Source: Diphasiastrum complanatum
Lineage: Eukaryota; Streptophyta; Lycopodiopsida; Lycopodiales; Lycopodiaceae
Length of the DNA: 64,000 nucleotides
NCBI GenBank assembly: GCA_029204225.1
Contig: CM055100.1
Location: forward strand, 52,718,875 to 52,782,874
Direction: 5' to 3'
In this document: piece by piece, positions 27,099-39,589 of the stretch
Position numbering within the stretch: the stretch's first letter is position 1
Layout: every line of letters starts with the position of its first letter
The notes under the pieces: generated by a model
What the model saw: the letters and a program-made list of their open reading frames with translations, nothing else
Database searches by the model: none
Told to the model about the DNA's origin: nothing
Position numbers and translations under genes: made by a program

Positions 27099-28198
27099 GT
27101 TGCTATCTTTGTACTTGATAATATGCTATTGTGAATATACAATTGTTGGCCAACAATCCGTTCTTCTTGTCCTGAAGTACTTGATGTTTACTGTGGTGAT
27201 TGTATTGATCGTTTTTGTTGTTTTGTCAACTTGCCCATCATTGGGATTCATTGGTTTGACAGAATCTACTTATGTTCTTGAATGCTATGACTATTATCCT
27301 ATGAAAACTGTCTCAAAATCTCTAAGAGTGTTAATCATTTATATGCTGTTAGAAAAGTAGTTGTTGTCTTACTCTGCAATGAATGTGTAATGAACCAGTG
27401 AACAATCCATCGAAGAATCCATAGGCACAATCGATACAAGTTCATCATTAATCTTGAGCAAACTTGAGTAACAAAAACAAAGACCATGAAAAAGAGAGAG
27501 CTATTGCTGCTATCTGACAATTGTCAATGCTGAGATATGTGGTTGGCAAAGTACTTCTATGACTGACATCATCAGTTCAGCTATTATGTATAGAAAAGTA
27601 ACCCTATGTGTACATCCAAAGGTGTCACCATAGAACAAAACCATATTGCAAGAATAAAAAGGACTTTGATCTTTTAAAAACTCCAACATTGAATGGATAG
27701 GTAGATTTGCTCTAGAAACTAGAAGCAATGGGCCAGTAGAGTGGCAACGAAGGAGGAGGACAAATCGAGAGCACAGAGGGTGGCAATCTAGTAGACAATG
27801 GAGCGGGCCAGTAGAATAGTAGATGAGTAGAAGCAACGGGCCGAATCTGGAAGGAAGAAGAAGAAGTGAAGTAGAAGAGAGAAGAAAGGTGGGGGGGGTG
27901 GTGGGGGGGGGGTGTGTGCTAGTCTTAGGGAAAGGCATCGAGGTTTCACTCAATTGGACCAAGTAAAGACTAGAGCAAATCTGGACCAAGGCTAGACCAT
28001 CTTTGAAACTCACGGAGGTATGTATATTTCTCATTCCGACTTATTTTGAATAAAAAATATTCAACTGCATAGCCATAAACACTAACACTCACTGCTTGCT
28101 TGAGGTTTACTAAGAAGTATGATGTTCTTAGTACTTTTTGAGGTATTTGTATGAACAATTGATCATGGTTTGGCACAAACAAGTCTTGATATGTAAAT
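27099..28198. other. No gene recognised; G-rich tract at 27889-27920
   Basis: The minus-strand open frame 27510-28034 is low-complexity (Ser/Leu/Pro from a GAAGAAG-like strand) and is rejected as a gene. At 27889-27920 G runs of 8, 2 and 10 or more bases could form a G-quadruplex. Confidence 0.45.
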
Positions 28199-30117
28199 GT
28201 TCACCTAACTATTGATGAAGATGGTGCTGATGAACAAATCTCAAATGATGCTTTTGTTATGTCATCTTGTTTATTGGCTAATCATGGAGACATCGATCCT
28301 TGGTGGATTGATAGTGGAGCTACACCACATATGACATATGTGATGACAAGAAGGTGATCTACACAACGAATGATGGTGAGTGTGCAATCAAAGGGATTGG
28401 CACATTTCCTATTTCCCTTTCTACTAATAGGAATGTGAATTTGATAGATGTTTTGTTCATTCCTTCCATTACTAAGAACCTTATTAGTGTGAGTCAATTA
28501 CTTGATAAGGGATTCAAAGTGGAGTTTGGGGGTGATGATTGTTTGATCAAGAAAGAACATGAATTGATTGCAAAAGGGAAAAGGCAAGGTAAATTGTTCA
28601 AACTTGATGCTTGTGTTGTTGCTAACCAAGTTGGATGTATGGCAAAAGAGCAAATGTCAATGCAAGAGGTGTGGCACAAGAGATTGGGCCATCTCAACTA
28701 CAAGTCATTGGAGCTGATGGCAAAGAGGCAAGTTGTATTTGGTCGTCCTAAATCTCTAACAAGCTTGAATCATGTTTGTGAGCAATGTGCTTTATCAAAG
28801 TCACATAGGTTACCTCACAAGAGGTCTACATCAAGATCAAGGAAGCCTTTCCAACTTATGCATTTGAATATTCATGGTGTTACTACAATTAGCAATGGAG
28901 GAGCTAAGATGTATGTGACGTTCATTGATGATTTTAGTAGATTTTGTTGGGTCTATCTACTAAAGAGCAAAGATGAGGTGTTTGATGTCTTTGTCAAGTT
29001 CAAGATTTCAAGGGAGGTTCAAACTTCTACAAAGATCAAGTGCTTGAGGAGTGACAATGGTGGTGATTATATTTCTACCAAGTTCAAGGCTTTTTGTGAT
29101 GAGCATGGGATCAAGAGGGAGTAGACAATCCCAAGGACACCACAACAAAATGAAGTGGCTGACAGGAAGAATAGAACCTTATGTGAAGGAGCCAAAGCCA
29201 TGAGGTTAGGTGCAAATCTTCCAAAACCATTTTGGGATCAAGCTTTGTTGTGTGCTAATCTTCTATGCAATAGGTGGCCAAGTGCTATATTGGATGGAAA
29301 AACCCCTTTTGAGGTATTGTTTGGAAAAAGGCCGAGTTTCAAGTTCTTCAAAACTTTTGGATGTATATGCTATATCAACATCACTCTTGATGATAGAACC
29401 AAGGAGGATCCATCTTCAAGAAAAGGTATTTTTGTTGGTTATAGTGAGGTAAGCAAGGCTTACAAAGTTTTTATTCCTTCAACTAAGAAATTGGTCATTG
29501 GAAGAGATGTCATTTTTTATGAGGGAAACTTTCCAAAAGCTTCTTCAAGTGGTGGTGTGGACATTGGATCTAACATTTTTGATGTTGTTGATGAGATTGA
29601 TGCTACTTTTGATGTTGATGTTGAAGGGCCTACTTCAAATCAAAATCCAAGGAGGAAATCAAGACAAAGGCAACAACCTTTGAAACTCACATATGATGAG
29701 AAGGGTAAGCAAGTGGAAGTTACTCATTTTGCATTTCTCACATATGTTGGTGAATCTTCTTGTGTAGATGATGCTATGCAAGTGGATGTTGGTTTTCATG
29801 GTTTTCAGGCAAGTAATGGATCTAGAAAAAAAGTCTTTTTCAATGACTTTGATGGTCAAGTGGAAGATCAACAGGTTGATCTCAAAAGGCTTCAACAACA
29901 CAAAATAGAAGGTGGCATGGAGCTAGTCAAGAGCATCAAAGGGGAGTCAACTGGCAAAGATACTTTGGATCTATTTTTGCATGTTATTGAAGACTCAAGT
30001 AAGGTCAAGGGAGCAGCAAGGAAGTGTTGTTCAAGTTTACTTTACTTGTTCTATCTCATGATTGAGCAATCTCAAGTGAATGTATGCAAATTGTCAAGAT
30101 ATGGTGAAACTAACTAG
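28199..30117 (+). pseudogene. copia-6 protease-integrase relic
   Basis: The protease site WWIDSGATPHMT is at about 28299-28334, followed by a frameshift near 28345. A long open frame (28354-29124) then holds the rest of the protease, the GAG-pre-integrase block (VWHKRLGHLNYKSLELMAK, with the H-H..C-C zinc site continuing in HVCEQCALSKSH) and the integrase start (TFIDDFSRFCWVYLLKSKDE, LRSDNGGDY). A TAG at 29122 replaces the usual Gln before T-I-P-R-T-P-Q-Q-N. The frame continues (29155-30117) with RKNRTLCEGAKAMRL and the TPFEVLFGKRPS linker. From about 29690 the sequence no longer resembles copia, although the frame stays open to 30117, so RT and RNase H are absent. The D-D-E integrase core looks preserved apart from the stop. 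Confidence 0.92.
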
Positions 30118-33100
30118 CTACATTGTTTTGCATCATTTTAATGTTGGAGTTTTACTAGCAGTCTTGGCTGGTTTTGCTAATGGAAATGAAGCTATTGGAG
30201 GCTCATTATGTCACACATTCATGATCAAGTCAGCAAGGATTGATGACATCTTATGGCAAGATAGAGATGGAGGCTCATTCATTGATTTTCATGGTGAAGA
30301 CATATCATTACAGTACCAAGAAATATGTTCACCTTGGCAACAATAGCACACAAGCTATTAAAGGTGAAGGTACTGTAAGATTAAGCTTTGCAAATGATCA
30401 GTCTAAGCTACTTTCTAAAGTCTTGTATGTACCAAATTTGTCTACGAATCTGCTCTCTGTAAGCAAAATCACAGATCTAGCACATAGAGTAGAATTTGAA
30501 TGTGATCAGTGCAAAGTAGTTGATAGGACATGCAAGATCCTAACACTCGAAAAGAGGCATGGATACTTGTATAAATTAAGTCATTGCTTTTCTGCCTCTA
30601 GTTAGGCACTCAGTACTTCTATTCATGCAAATAACAAGTTTACTTTGGCATTATAGACTTGGTCACTTGAATCATGCTGTTGTACAACAAATGTCTAGAC
30701 AATCTATTGTTCTTGATCTCGACTATCCTCGTGATAAAGTCGAGTTACCTGTTTGTCAAGATTGTCTAGTTGGTAAACAGACTAGGAAACCATTTAAATC
30801 AAGCCATCAACATATTGCTAGAGGATTATTAGACATTGTACATTCAGACATTTGTGGCCCGATGAAAAATACTTCACTGAAGGATGCGAAATATTCTATA
30901 ACTTTTATTGATGAATTTTCCAGAAGGACTATGGTGTACTTTATAAAGAAGAAATCAGAAGCCTTCAACTGCTTCAGAATCTTCAAGGAGCATGCAGAAA
31001 AGGAGACTGGATGGACGATCAAGGCTCTAAGGTCAGACAATGGTGGAGAATATATCTCTATCGAGTTTAAGGAGTACTGCCAAAGCCAAGGCATTGAGCA
31101 GCAATTCATCACTCCTTACAATCCTCAGTCTAATGGCTTAGCCGAGAGGAAGAACCGTACCCTGGTTGAATCACCAAATGTATGCTAGCGCATGCATCGC
31201 TGCCCAAGAGATTCTGGGCCGAAGCTGTCTCCACTATAACTTACGTCCAGAACAGATGTTCGACCAAGGCCCTCTCAGGCAAGACACCCCACGAGGTGTG
31301 GACAGGCTCTAAGCCTTCTGTGAAGAACCTAAGAGTGTTTGAATGTGTTGCCTATGCACAGATCCCAAAAGACACGAGGAAGAAATTGGACTTCCAAGGT
31401 GTCAAGACCATCCTGATTGGATATACTTCATCTGATAATACATACAAGCTGTATGATCCTAATACCCAACAAATCTTGTATAGCCAGGATATAGTCTTTA
31501 TCGGGGATCAGTTCATTGACATCAAAAGCAGAGATATTGCTCCAAGAGAACCTTCATCACATGCCATTGACATGATTGTCCAAGCTTTTGGCTCAGGCGT
31601 GTCTATTTGATAGCGAATCAGACGAAGACGTTGCTGCTACCCAACAACAAGTCCCAAGAGTGGTTCAACAGTCGAATCCTCCCAGAAGATCAAGCCGAGT
31701 GCACACACAGTCCACAAGGTATACTCCTGAGTCTGCATGTCTCTTGATACAGTAGTCGAAGAGGCACTCAACCAACCAGACTTTGATCTTTGGAGAGAAG
31801 CTATGGACAGAGAGTGTTCCTCTCTGATCAAAAACTAGACGTGGTCACTAGTCGAAGCTCCTATTGGCTGCAATATCATTGATTGCAAATGGATTTTTAA
31901 GATCAAATACAATGCCAATGGAGCAATTGATCAAAGGAAAGCAAGACTGGTAGCACGAGGACTCACTCAGAGCTCCAACGTTGACTACAGCGCGAGTTTC
32001 AGTTCAGTAGTCAAACATTCGTCGATCCGAGCACTCTTGTCTTATGCTGCAACTGCCGACCTCAGAGTACATTAACTTGATGTACAAACAGCCTATCTGA
32101 ATGGAGTTATACAAGAAGACATCTACATGATCCAGCCTGAAGGATACGTTCTGGAAGGTATGAAGAATCATGTCTGTAAACTCCACAAAGCACTTTACGG
32201 CTTGAAACAATCTGCCAGAGCTTGGTTTTAGAGGATCAACACATTCCTCATCGAACAAGAATTCAAACCAAGCATTGTTGATTGCAACGTCTACTCCAAG
32301 TCAGTGCAACAATCCTTCATTATCATCACTTATACATGGATGATACGTTCCTCTTCAGCAACAATACCAATTTGGTCAAGGGTTCCAAGCAAATGCTGTT
32401 TTCAGAGTTCAACATGACTGATCTGGGCGAAGCTCACTTCTGTCTAGGCATTCAGATCCACAGAGACAGAGCAAGACGACTGATTTAGATCACTCAACAA
32501 AGGTATCTTCACAATGTTCTTAACGGATACAATCTAATGAATTGTAAATTAGCTCACTCACCGAGGGATCTAGGCCTGCATTTGTCAAAGGACCAATGTC
32601 CCCAGACCAAGCAGGAAGAGGAGCAAACTTAGAGAGTATCCTTATCGATCGATACTTGGATCTCTCATGTACGCAATGTTCTGTACAAGACCAAATATAT
32701 GACTCTCTCAGTAAGCTCACTCAGCCAATATATGGCTAATCCTGGCATTACCCATTGGAAGGCCCTCATAAGAGTCATGAGGCAAGCTGGGGAGGAGATG
32801 TAGACAATCGTAAGTCCACATCTGGATTTACATTCTTGTTCAATGACGGTCCTATCTCATGGAACAGTCGTAAACAAACCTCTATCGCACTTTCTTCTAC
32901 GGAAGCAGAATACATTGCTGTTTCTCAATCTATTAAGAAAGCGTTTTGGTTGAGAAATTTACTATCAGACATTAATCTATATCAGTACAGCCCTACAATT
33001 TTATTCTGTGATAATCAAAGTGCTATTGCCTTGTCAGCCAACCCTAGATTTCACTCCAGGAGTAAGCACATTGTAATCAGATATCACTACATCAGCAAGG

Positions 33101-33243
33101 TTCTCAACAAGGAGGTGAGCTTAACGTACTGTAGAACACAGGACATGGTTGTAGATATATTCATGAAGACATTAAGTGTTAATGCACACAACAAATTTTG
33201 TGCATGGCTTACTAAAGATCAAGGCATTTATGGATCTAGATTA
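30118..33243 (+). pseudogene. copia-7 protease-integrase-RT-RNase H relic
   Basis: Domains appear in copia order. Protease end (VLYVPNLSTNLLSVSKITD) is at 30425; zinc site and GAG-pre-integrase (LWHYRLGHLNHAVVQQM, CQDCLVGKQ) at 30640; integrase core (HSDICGPM, TFIDEFSRRTMVYFI, LRSDNGGEYISIEF, YNPQSNGLAERKNRT) to 31170. After a small deletion near 31178 comes KRFWAEAVSTITYVQNRCST. The RT region (31640-32720) is frameshifted, with stops at 31837, 32072, 32230 and 32487; LYMDDTFLF stands at the catalytic box. RNase H (32755-33240) is open: RKSTSGFTFLF, ALSSTEAEYIAV, CDNQSAIAL, RFHSRSKHIVI. Gag and the 5' LTR are missing. Its RT closely resembles the minus-strand relics at 43 and 56 kb. Confidence 0.93.
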
Positions 33244-33251
33244 AGGGGGGG
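33243..33251 (+). promoter_or_regulatory. Polypurine tract of copia-7
   Basis: AAGGGGGGG immediately precedes TGTTGGATTTATC, the 3' LTR start. Confidence 0.85.
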
Positions 33252-34260
33252 TGTTGGATTTATCTCCTCTACTCTCCTAAATCCTATTTTAATTTGCCTC
33301 CATTCATGCTGCATTTTTACTCATGTTGTCGCACAGTCTGCATATTTACATGTAAAATAAGGCAGACGAATAAAAGGCGATTGTCTGGGCATAAATACAA
33401 GTAAATTCTCACAAACAAAAGAAAAAGATGAAAAACGCGACACTGTGTTTTCACACGTGTTTTGTGACAAGCAAAAAAGATGACACTGCCTTACAAAATG
33501 TCGAAGGTGCCCTAGGAAAAGCGAAGGCACCTTGTAAATCAAATCCTAAGGCATTTCGTCAGAGTGATGCATTTTTCACATCTTCACCAACTTTCATTTT
33601 AGCAAAGGCTGACGTCGTGGCCTTTTCACGCTCATCCCATACAACTGTGCTAACAGATTTGACAACGACAACAGCCACCCACGATCTTCTACAGACAACA
33701 TATCCACTTTGTACTTTCTTCATCTGCACACCTATACAATTGTATATATATTGAATACCACTTGCGTATTCAGTGCATGTGTGTAAAATAATAGCATTAG
33801 AAGCTTATCAGAGATAGATGAAATAGATGCCTTGCACATTGATTCTTTTGTATTGTCAGTAATAGGTTCATCCCTCTTACAGATTGAATTAGCTTTGTAG
33901 AGCACGCGGTTTCGTCCGCTATTGTTTTGTGCTTTACAACATTATTGACATGTATATTTTGCTATACTTAATCTGATAACAGCTCTGTTGTTCTGCGTTC
34001 AAATTAGTGTCAAATATTGCTATGTTTTTTGTTCATTTTGTCTGACTCTCTTGTTGCTCAATTTGGTAAACTGTTCTTAGCGAATTATTATTTGTCTAGC
34101 TGTTGACGATTAATATTTAGTCTTGCCTTTCGCGACTAATTCGTGACTGATTATCAATCGAGCTCAGTCTAGCTCTTCGCGAATCATTCGCGACTAATAA
34201 TTTGTCTAGCTATTCGCGACAAATTATTCTTCTGATATTTTGTTAATGTTTGGCTACGTA
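33252..34260 (+). repeat. copia-7 3' LTR (right end uncertain)
   Basis: Starts TGTTGGATT after the PPT. Near its distal part (34080-34225) a motif TTGTCTAGCT..TCGCGA recurs two or three times and CGCGAAT/ATTCGCG palindromes are dense. A definite CA end with target duplication was not located. Confidence 0.55.
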
Positions 34261-35890
34261 ATTAGATCAACCGTGAGGTAATGCCATGTATAATATAGGT
34301 AGTATATAGTAAGAATCTAAGGGAGTAGAAATCATTTTTCAATAATTTTAGTTAAGGCTATTGTTTGACTTATTGGAGGCACTTATTTCTCATTTGCTTC
34401 AATTCTTGTTGATGTCTTTTCAAGTTCATTGTCTCACATTGTTTGCGCACCATAGACAGTTCTATGCTAGGTTCACCCTAAACTTTGCCACCATCCTTTT
34501 GAAAAAAAAAATGACTGATATATTTCAAAAAGAAGAGAGTGAATGGGTAAGATAGGAATGTTGACCTATTTGTGGAGCAAGCCATTGTAGTTGCAAGCTA
34601 TGGAAATATGTGTTGCTAGCATTCTCTCAACCTAGAGATGTGATAGTTAATCGCAAGTATGAGACATGTACCTTTTTTTAAGATTGCAATGCCATTGAAA
34701 CATGAATTGACAATGATGATAATCTGCCACTTGATGAAGACATTTTGGAACAACATTACATACCTTCAAATGTCTTAACAATGCTAGAACATACAAATAT
34801 TGTCGAAGCTAAGCTTGAAGCATTAATGCAATATTGAAAACACTTTAATTACCTTTCTAATAACCACATCCATATAGGCCTGAGCTAGAGTTTGTCCCTC
34901 TCTTAGCCTACAAGACCAGAAGATTCAATCCCCTTTACAATCATTGTCATATATGAGTAGATTCTTTTGAAAGGTTTTGAACCATTGGAGACAAGAGAAA
35001 CCTAAGAATGATATGATGAATTATTGATTGCATCATCGTTAGCATGTACATGGTAATAAAACTCATTGCAATTGAGGCAGTAACAAACCAAATTTAAAAC
35101 TGTGAACAACCTCCAATGCTCAATGTTTTGATGAGAGGAATGACTGTAGTATCTACCTATTGCAAGAAGCTTTGGAATGGCTAGCACTATGAAAGCAAGC
35201 ACTCAGATGATTTGCAAAACAAAAATCACACATTTTGCAAGCAATAGAGATAAAAAAAAATCCTAATTACATTACTATAATGACTACATAGTTATCAATC
35301 TTGAATGCTTTTTTTAAACAAAAAATTATAAGAGTTACTAAAATTTTCACAATACGAAACTCTTGTTGTCATATATTACATTATATATCTTCAACCATGA
35401 TTTCAAATCTCATATCTTGTTGACTAAAATATCTCCAATTATTTTTGTGAAGTCAAGCTTTTCAAGATGCATTTGAAATTTTGATACAACTTGTTTTTAT
35501 AAATAGGCTTTCTCATAAACAAACCATATCAGGTTTCAATTCATTCAAAACAAACTAATTTGTTGACTTATTTTCTTTCCATGTTGTTTCTTCTATTTCA
35601 TGTTCAAATAGATGGTTTATATCATCTCATTGATGCCATAAAGATTTTGAGAAACAAACGTAGATATTGGAGTCAGAGCTCTGGAACTCATGTCCATCAA
35701 GATTTTGAGACTCCATGCTCTAAAGCATTAGTTGAGTCGGGTATCATTGGCATTTCGAAGTGGAAAATAAAGGCAATTCTTTTGGATGCAAGGAAAAATG
35801 TGTGCACTTTGAAGACAAAAAACAATTTTAAATTTTTTTTTTAGAGCAATGGAAAACACCTTTCAACCGTATGAGATTTACTAAGGCCTT
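34261..35890. other. No gene recognised
   Basis: Only short open frames without family motifs; one (35560-35844) looks slightly protein-like but has no recognisable domain. AT-rich throughout. Confidence 0.45.
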
Positions 35891-35891
35891 T

Positions 35892-36010
35892 TTCCCTTTC
35901 AAATGAAGGGCATTTAAATCATGCACCCTTCAAATATCAAACTAAATAAATGAGCATTCCTTCAGTTTTAACATAAGCCTGTTTTTTTGAAGGGTAGAGT
36001 TGCCCTTCCA
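35892..36010. repeat. Dispersed repeat, copy 1 (pair with 53990-54105)
   Basis: The block from caaatgaagggcatttaaatc to tgaagggtagagttgccctt recurs at 53990-54105 with scattered differences. It is bounded by GGGCAA/TTGCCC-type ends, suggesting a small non-autonomous element. Confidence 0.75.
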
Positions 36011-36191
36011 TCTGCAGCACTGTATAGTACACTCTTTGATGGCCACCACACTTCCATGGGACTTTGTCACCTTTAGGACTTAAGAGTAGGCTTGGGGTGC
36101 GGGAAGTTGGAACTTTGCTTTGGCTACATGAAATGAATTTACTGATTACCTATCCACTCTCAATATTCACAAGCTGACATTTTAAGTATTA

Positions 36192-36300
36192 TGGAAGGAG
36201 TCGGGCACAGGCCATTCTGCCCGGTAAGGATTTCTGAGCCTCGCCCAAATTTTTTTGGAAATCCTTGCCGGGCAGAATGGCCTGTGCCTGGCTCATTCCA
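36192..36300. repeat. Long imperfect hairpin (44-bp arms)
   Basis: Left arm 36192-36235 and right arm 36257-36300 are reverse complements at 39 of 44 positions by my count, with a ~21-base loop. The core gcacaggccattctgcccgg is perfectly paired. It could be the termini of a very small foldback element or a small-RNA hairpin precursor. The sequence does not distinguish these. Confidence 0.8.
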
Positions 36301-36486
36301 TTGTGTAATGGAGTCTTTGACTTTTCCACATGCCATTTACAAAGCATAATCAGCAGTTTGTTTTTTTCTGGACCAATGAGAAATTGCCACGTGACAGTCT
36401 GACGCGGACTGACGCACGTCTGAAATGAGCTTCAAATTTTTTAATTTTTTTTAAAAAAAATTCAGTGACATTCTATGCTTCTTAAA

Positions 36487-38690
36487 AAGCCCCAAAACTG
36501 GGCGTAATCAACACAAAGAGTCGCCCTCCTCTTTCAGCACCCCATTCGCCCTCTGCTTCAACATGGTCTTGGATTTATTCCCTTGACGTCCTCAGAGCTT
36601 TTCACTTGGGTATTCCTCATCCAAGGCTCTACTTTCATATTCTCCTCGCTCTCCATCGTGAAACTCAAGTTGCTATGCATTTTCCTCTTGATCGCTTGGC
36701 TATTGGCCCCTTTGACATTGCGGCTTGGAATTTGTTTCTTCTTTTTCCCCTTTGGTGTCTAGTCCTCCCTTCGAGGGGTGGGGATGTTGGTCATAGAGAA
36801 ACTTGTGCTCGCCTTCATCGCTTTCTATCGGGAGACTGGGAAACGCTTCATGATGAACACTTTGCACATTGTCAGGCACTTGTTTCTCACAACTCACAGG
36901 ACTCTCAACCTCAAGGTGCCCCACCTCTCCACCGTCGACTTCGTCGCACCCTATATCTTGGGCAAGTTGGTGAGTATTCTCGCACAGCTCGAGCTTTAGC
37001 TCCTCTCACACCCGCTCCCTCTTTTGCTGATACTGTTGCTACTCTCCAAGTTTTTCATCTTGCTTCAGAAGGCATTCTTCCCTTGTTTGTGGAGGACTCT
37101 GTGTCTGCTGTTGACTTTTTGTTTGATCGTGATTATTTTTCTCGTGCCTTCCATTGTAGTCCTCGTCTTGCTGTTGGTGGTCCCTCCGGTTTGGTCTATG
37201 AACACCTTCGTGATTGCTTTCCGCCTGAAAACTCTGCTAGTGGTTTTGTTCAACTCTTTCAAGTCTGCTCTTTTATCGCCTCTGGTCACATTCCTTCTTC
37301 TGTTGCATGTCTTTTGTCTGCGTCTCGTTTGATCGCCATGACTAAAGCCTCGAGTGGTGTCCGTCTCATCGCTATTGGCAAAGTCTTCCTCCATCTTGTT
37401 AGTTGCTCTATCTGTTTTCAGTTTCAACAGATTTTTGCCTCTTTTCTCTCCCCTCATGGTTTGTCTATTCAACCTCGCAAGTGTTCAGTGTGGTCTCCAG
37501 CAGGTCTTCCCTCGAACTTTGTTCCTCCTCAAGGTTTTCTTGCTCCTTCGGATGGCATTCACATTCTGGGTGTTCCTTTTGGGTCTGCTTCCTTCAGCTC
37601 TGCTTTTCTTGGTGAGGCTCTCCAGGAGGAAGTTGCTCATTCAGATCTGCTTTCCCAGTTGGGCGACAATGAGGTCGTGTTTGGCATCTTGACATCTTGC
37701 TTTATCCAGCATCGTTCTTGTCTGCTGCGGACTTTTCCCCCTACTCAGGCCTTTTTGCATCTTCTCTCTTCCTTTGACAACTCTATTATGGATGTTTTTG
37801 GCCGCCTTTTAGACCTAGGTTCTTTGGATGGTGTGGAGACCCTTTCATCTCGGAACCAGGCTTGGTTATCCATTTCTTGTGGAGGTGTGGGTCTTCTCTC
37901 TATGGTTTCTTTTGCACCTATAGCTTTTCTTGGGAGCTGGGCTCTTGTCGCCCCTAATTTGTCTTCTCGGTTCCTCTCTGGCTTTCGCCCTCTCTTGGCG
38001 GAATGCATTGCTCATGTGGATAGCGGTTCTCTGCCTTTCTAGCACCTCCTCATCGCTGCTCGAGAGCTCCTCCCCCTCTCTGCCCAAGCTTGTCTTCCTC
38101 CTTTTGAACAACTCCTCACTTTCAGTTCAGATCACTTGCAAGAAACCCTCTTGGAGCACGTGCACAAGCAAACCCTTTCCATCATGCTCTCTGAGGCTCC
38201 TTTGGTGTTGCATTGAGCTCGGCTTCTTTCTTGTGTGGGTCCTGGTGTGGGGGCTTGGCTGTTAGCTCGGCCTATTATTCCTTCCTTTCGATTGTCTTCG
38301 GCCATCTTCACCACTGCTCTTCGTCTTCGCTTGGGGCTACCTCACCCTTCAGTCTTCGGTCCCTTCAGGCGTGTTTGTGGTCACTCTATTGATGCTCTTG
38401 CTATCCACCTCCTCCGCTATCCTTCTGGGAGTGAGCGCACAACTATGCATGATGTTGTCAGAGATGCAGCGACCACTATAGCTAGAGATGGAGGATTCCA
38501 TGTCCTCAGAGAGTAGTCTCATATCCTTCCTTCTTCCGCGTCCCACTCTTCCCATAGGCATGTTGACATTGTCCTCTCTCGGGATGGGCTTCGTACTTTG
38601 CCAAATGTTGTTGTTGCTGATCCCACGTGTGGTGACCTATTGCCTCGCTCTGCCTTCACACCAGGCATTAGGGGATATTAGAACTCAAAA
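36487..38690 (+). pseudogene. Reverse-transcriptase-type element ORF with deleted catalytic core
   Basis: One plus-strand frame runs from 36487 past 38690 with stops only at 38040 (TAG), 38214 (TGA) and 38513 (TAG). The first in-frame ATG is 36675, so the true start is unclear; upstream codons (WSWIYSLDVLRAFHLGIPHP) also read as protein. The pattern GPSGLVYEHLRDCF followed by LIAMTKASSGVRLIAIGKVF is the N-terminal part of an RT domain of the non-LTR-like type found in plant genomes. The frame then passes from FASFLSPHG straight to LSIQPRKCSVWSP, so the palm motifs with the catalytic YxDD are absent although the frame is kept. The later part (PSFRLSSAIFTTALRLRLGL, GSERTTMHDVVRDA) fits the C-terminal region of the same family. 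Codon use is C/T-rich, unlike neighbours. Confidence 0.75.
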
Positions 38691-39589
38691 TGGGCCCTTT
38701 GTCAAGATGTTATTTTTGACTTCGCATGTTTTCAACGCTTATGTGTCCCAATGAATGGTGTCCATCTATGACAAACTGTAACAGTGGTTGACGGACGGAA
38801 ATTGTATTTAACTTTCCCGACCAAATTTTCGTGATTTTCAAATATCCCGCCGGGCAGAACAAATAATTATGATTGGACCAAATTTATTGCCTGAATACTC
38901 TTATGTTGCCCGTCATTGTTCACTCGAGGTTGATTTGACGTCAATAGTCATAAACTGCGGTTAACTAATCCTTTTAGCTAAGGAACTTCTTGTCATTCAT
39001 AGGTATACCTCTCATTTTCTTCATTCTATCTCTCGTTTTCTTGTCGTTCTTAGGTTTACCTCGCAATCTCTACATTCTCTCCGATCTCAGCTTGCGTACT
39101 CGTATTTTCGACTAATGGCTACACATAATCGGAGACCAAGAGAACATTCTTGCAATGGTTGAGGTCGAGAAAGATTGGTGTCTCAATCCCATTCGATCAA
39201 AACTAGACATGTTGCAATTCGATCTACCTCAGTACTATCAATTTCGATTGAATGGTGTAAAGGTACATTATGCCATATAAAAATATTCCTTTTTTTCTAT
39301 TTCTAAGTGAATCAGTTTCATAAAATATATAACTAGAACAATTTCTCTTGTGCAGGTAAGAGTAAGGCAGGAAGAGCATATAAAATACAAAGACATTGGA
39401 ACATCCATCAAAATTGAAGATCCATAGATTATGAACTATGGAATTTTGTATTATGTAATACAATTTTTTGTATACATCATTTTTGAAAATATATGAACCA
39501 CTTTTTCTATGAGGCTCTTTCATTTCTATGATCTCCATTTCCATGGTGCAAAACGCAATGTAATTGCAACTGGATAATATGAGTTTTCG
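38691..39589. other. No gene recognised
   Basis: After the RT element, 38840-38870 carries gccgggcagaa, echoing the 36.2-kb hairpin arms. An imperfect ~45-base direct repeat (ctcgttttcttgtcgttcttaggtt-like) lies at 38995-39065. A minus-strand open frame (39224-39670) is mostly AT-rich and unsupported beyond its first 20 codons. Confidence 0.45.

Noticed and set aside
27510-28034. 174-codon minus-strand frame
   Set aside because: Low-complexity Ser/Leu/Pro composition from a purine-rich strand; no domain.
36700-38561. Many open frames on the minus strand and other plus frames
   Set aside because: They are shadows of the long C/T-rich RT frame.
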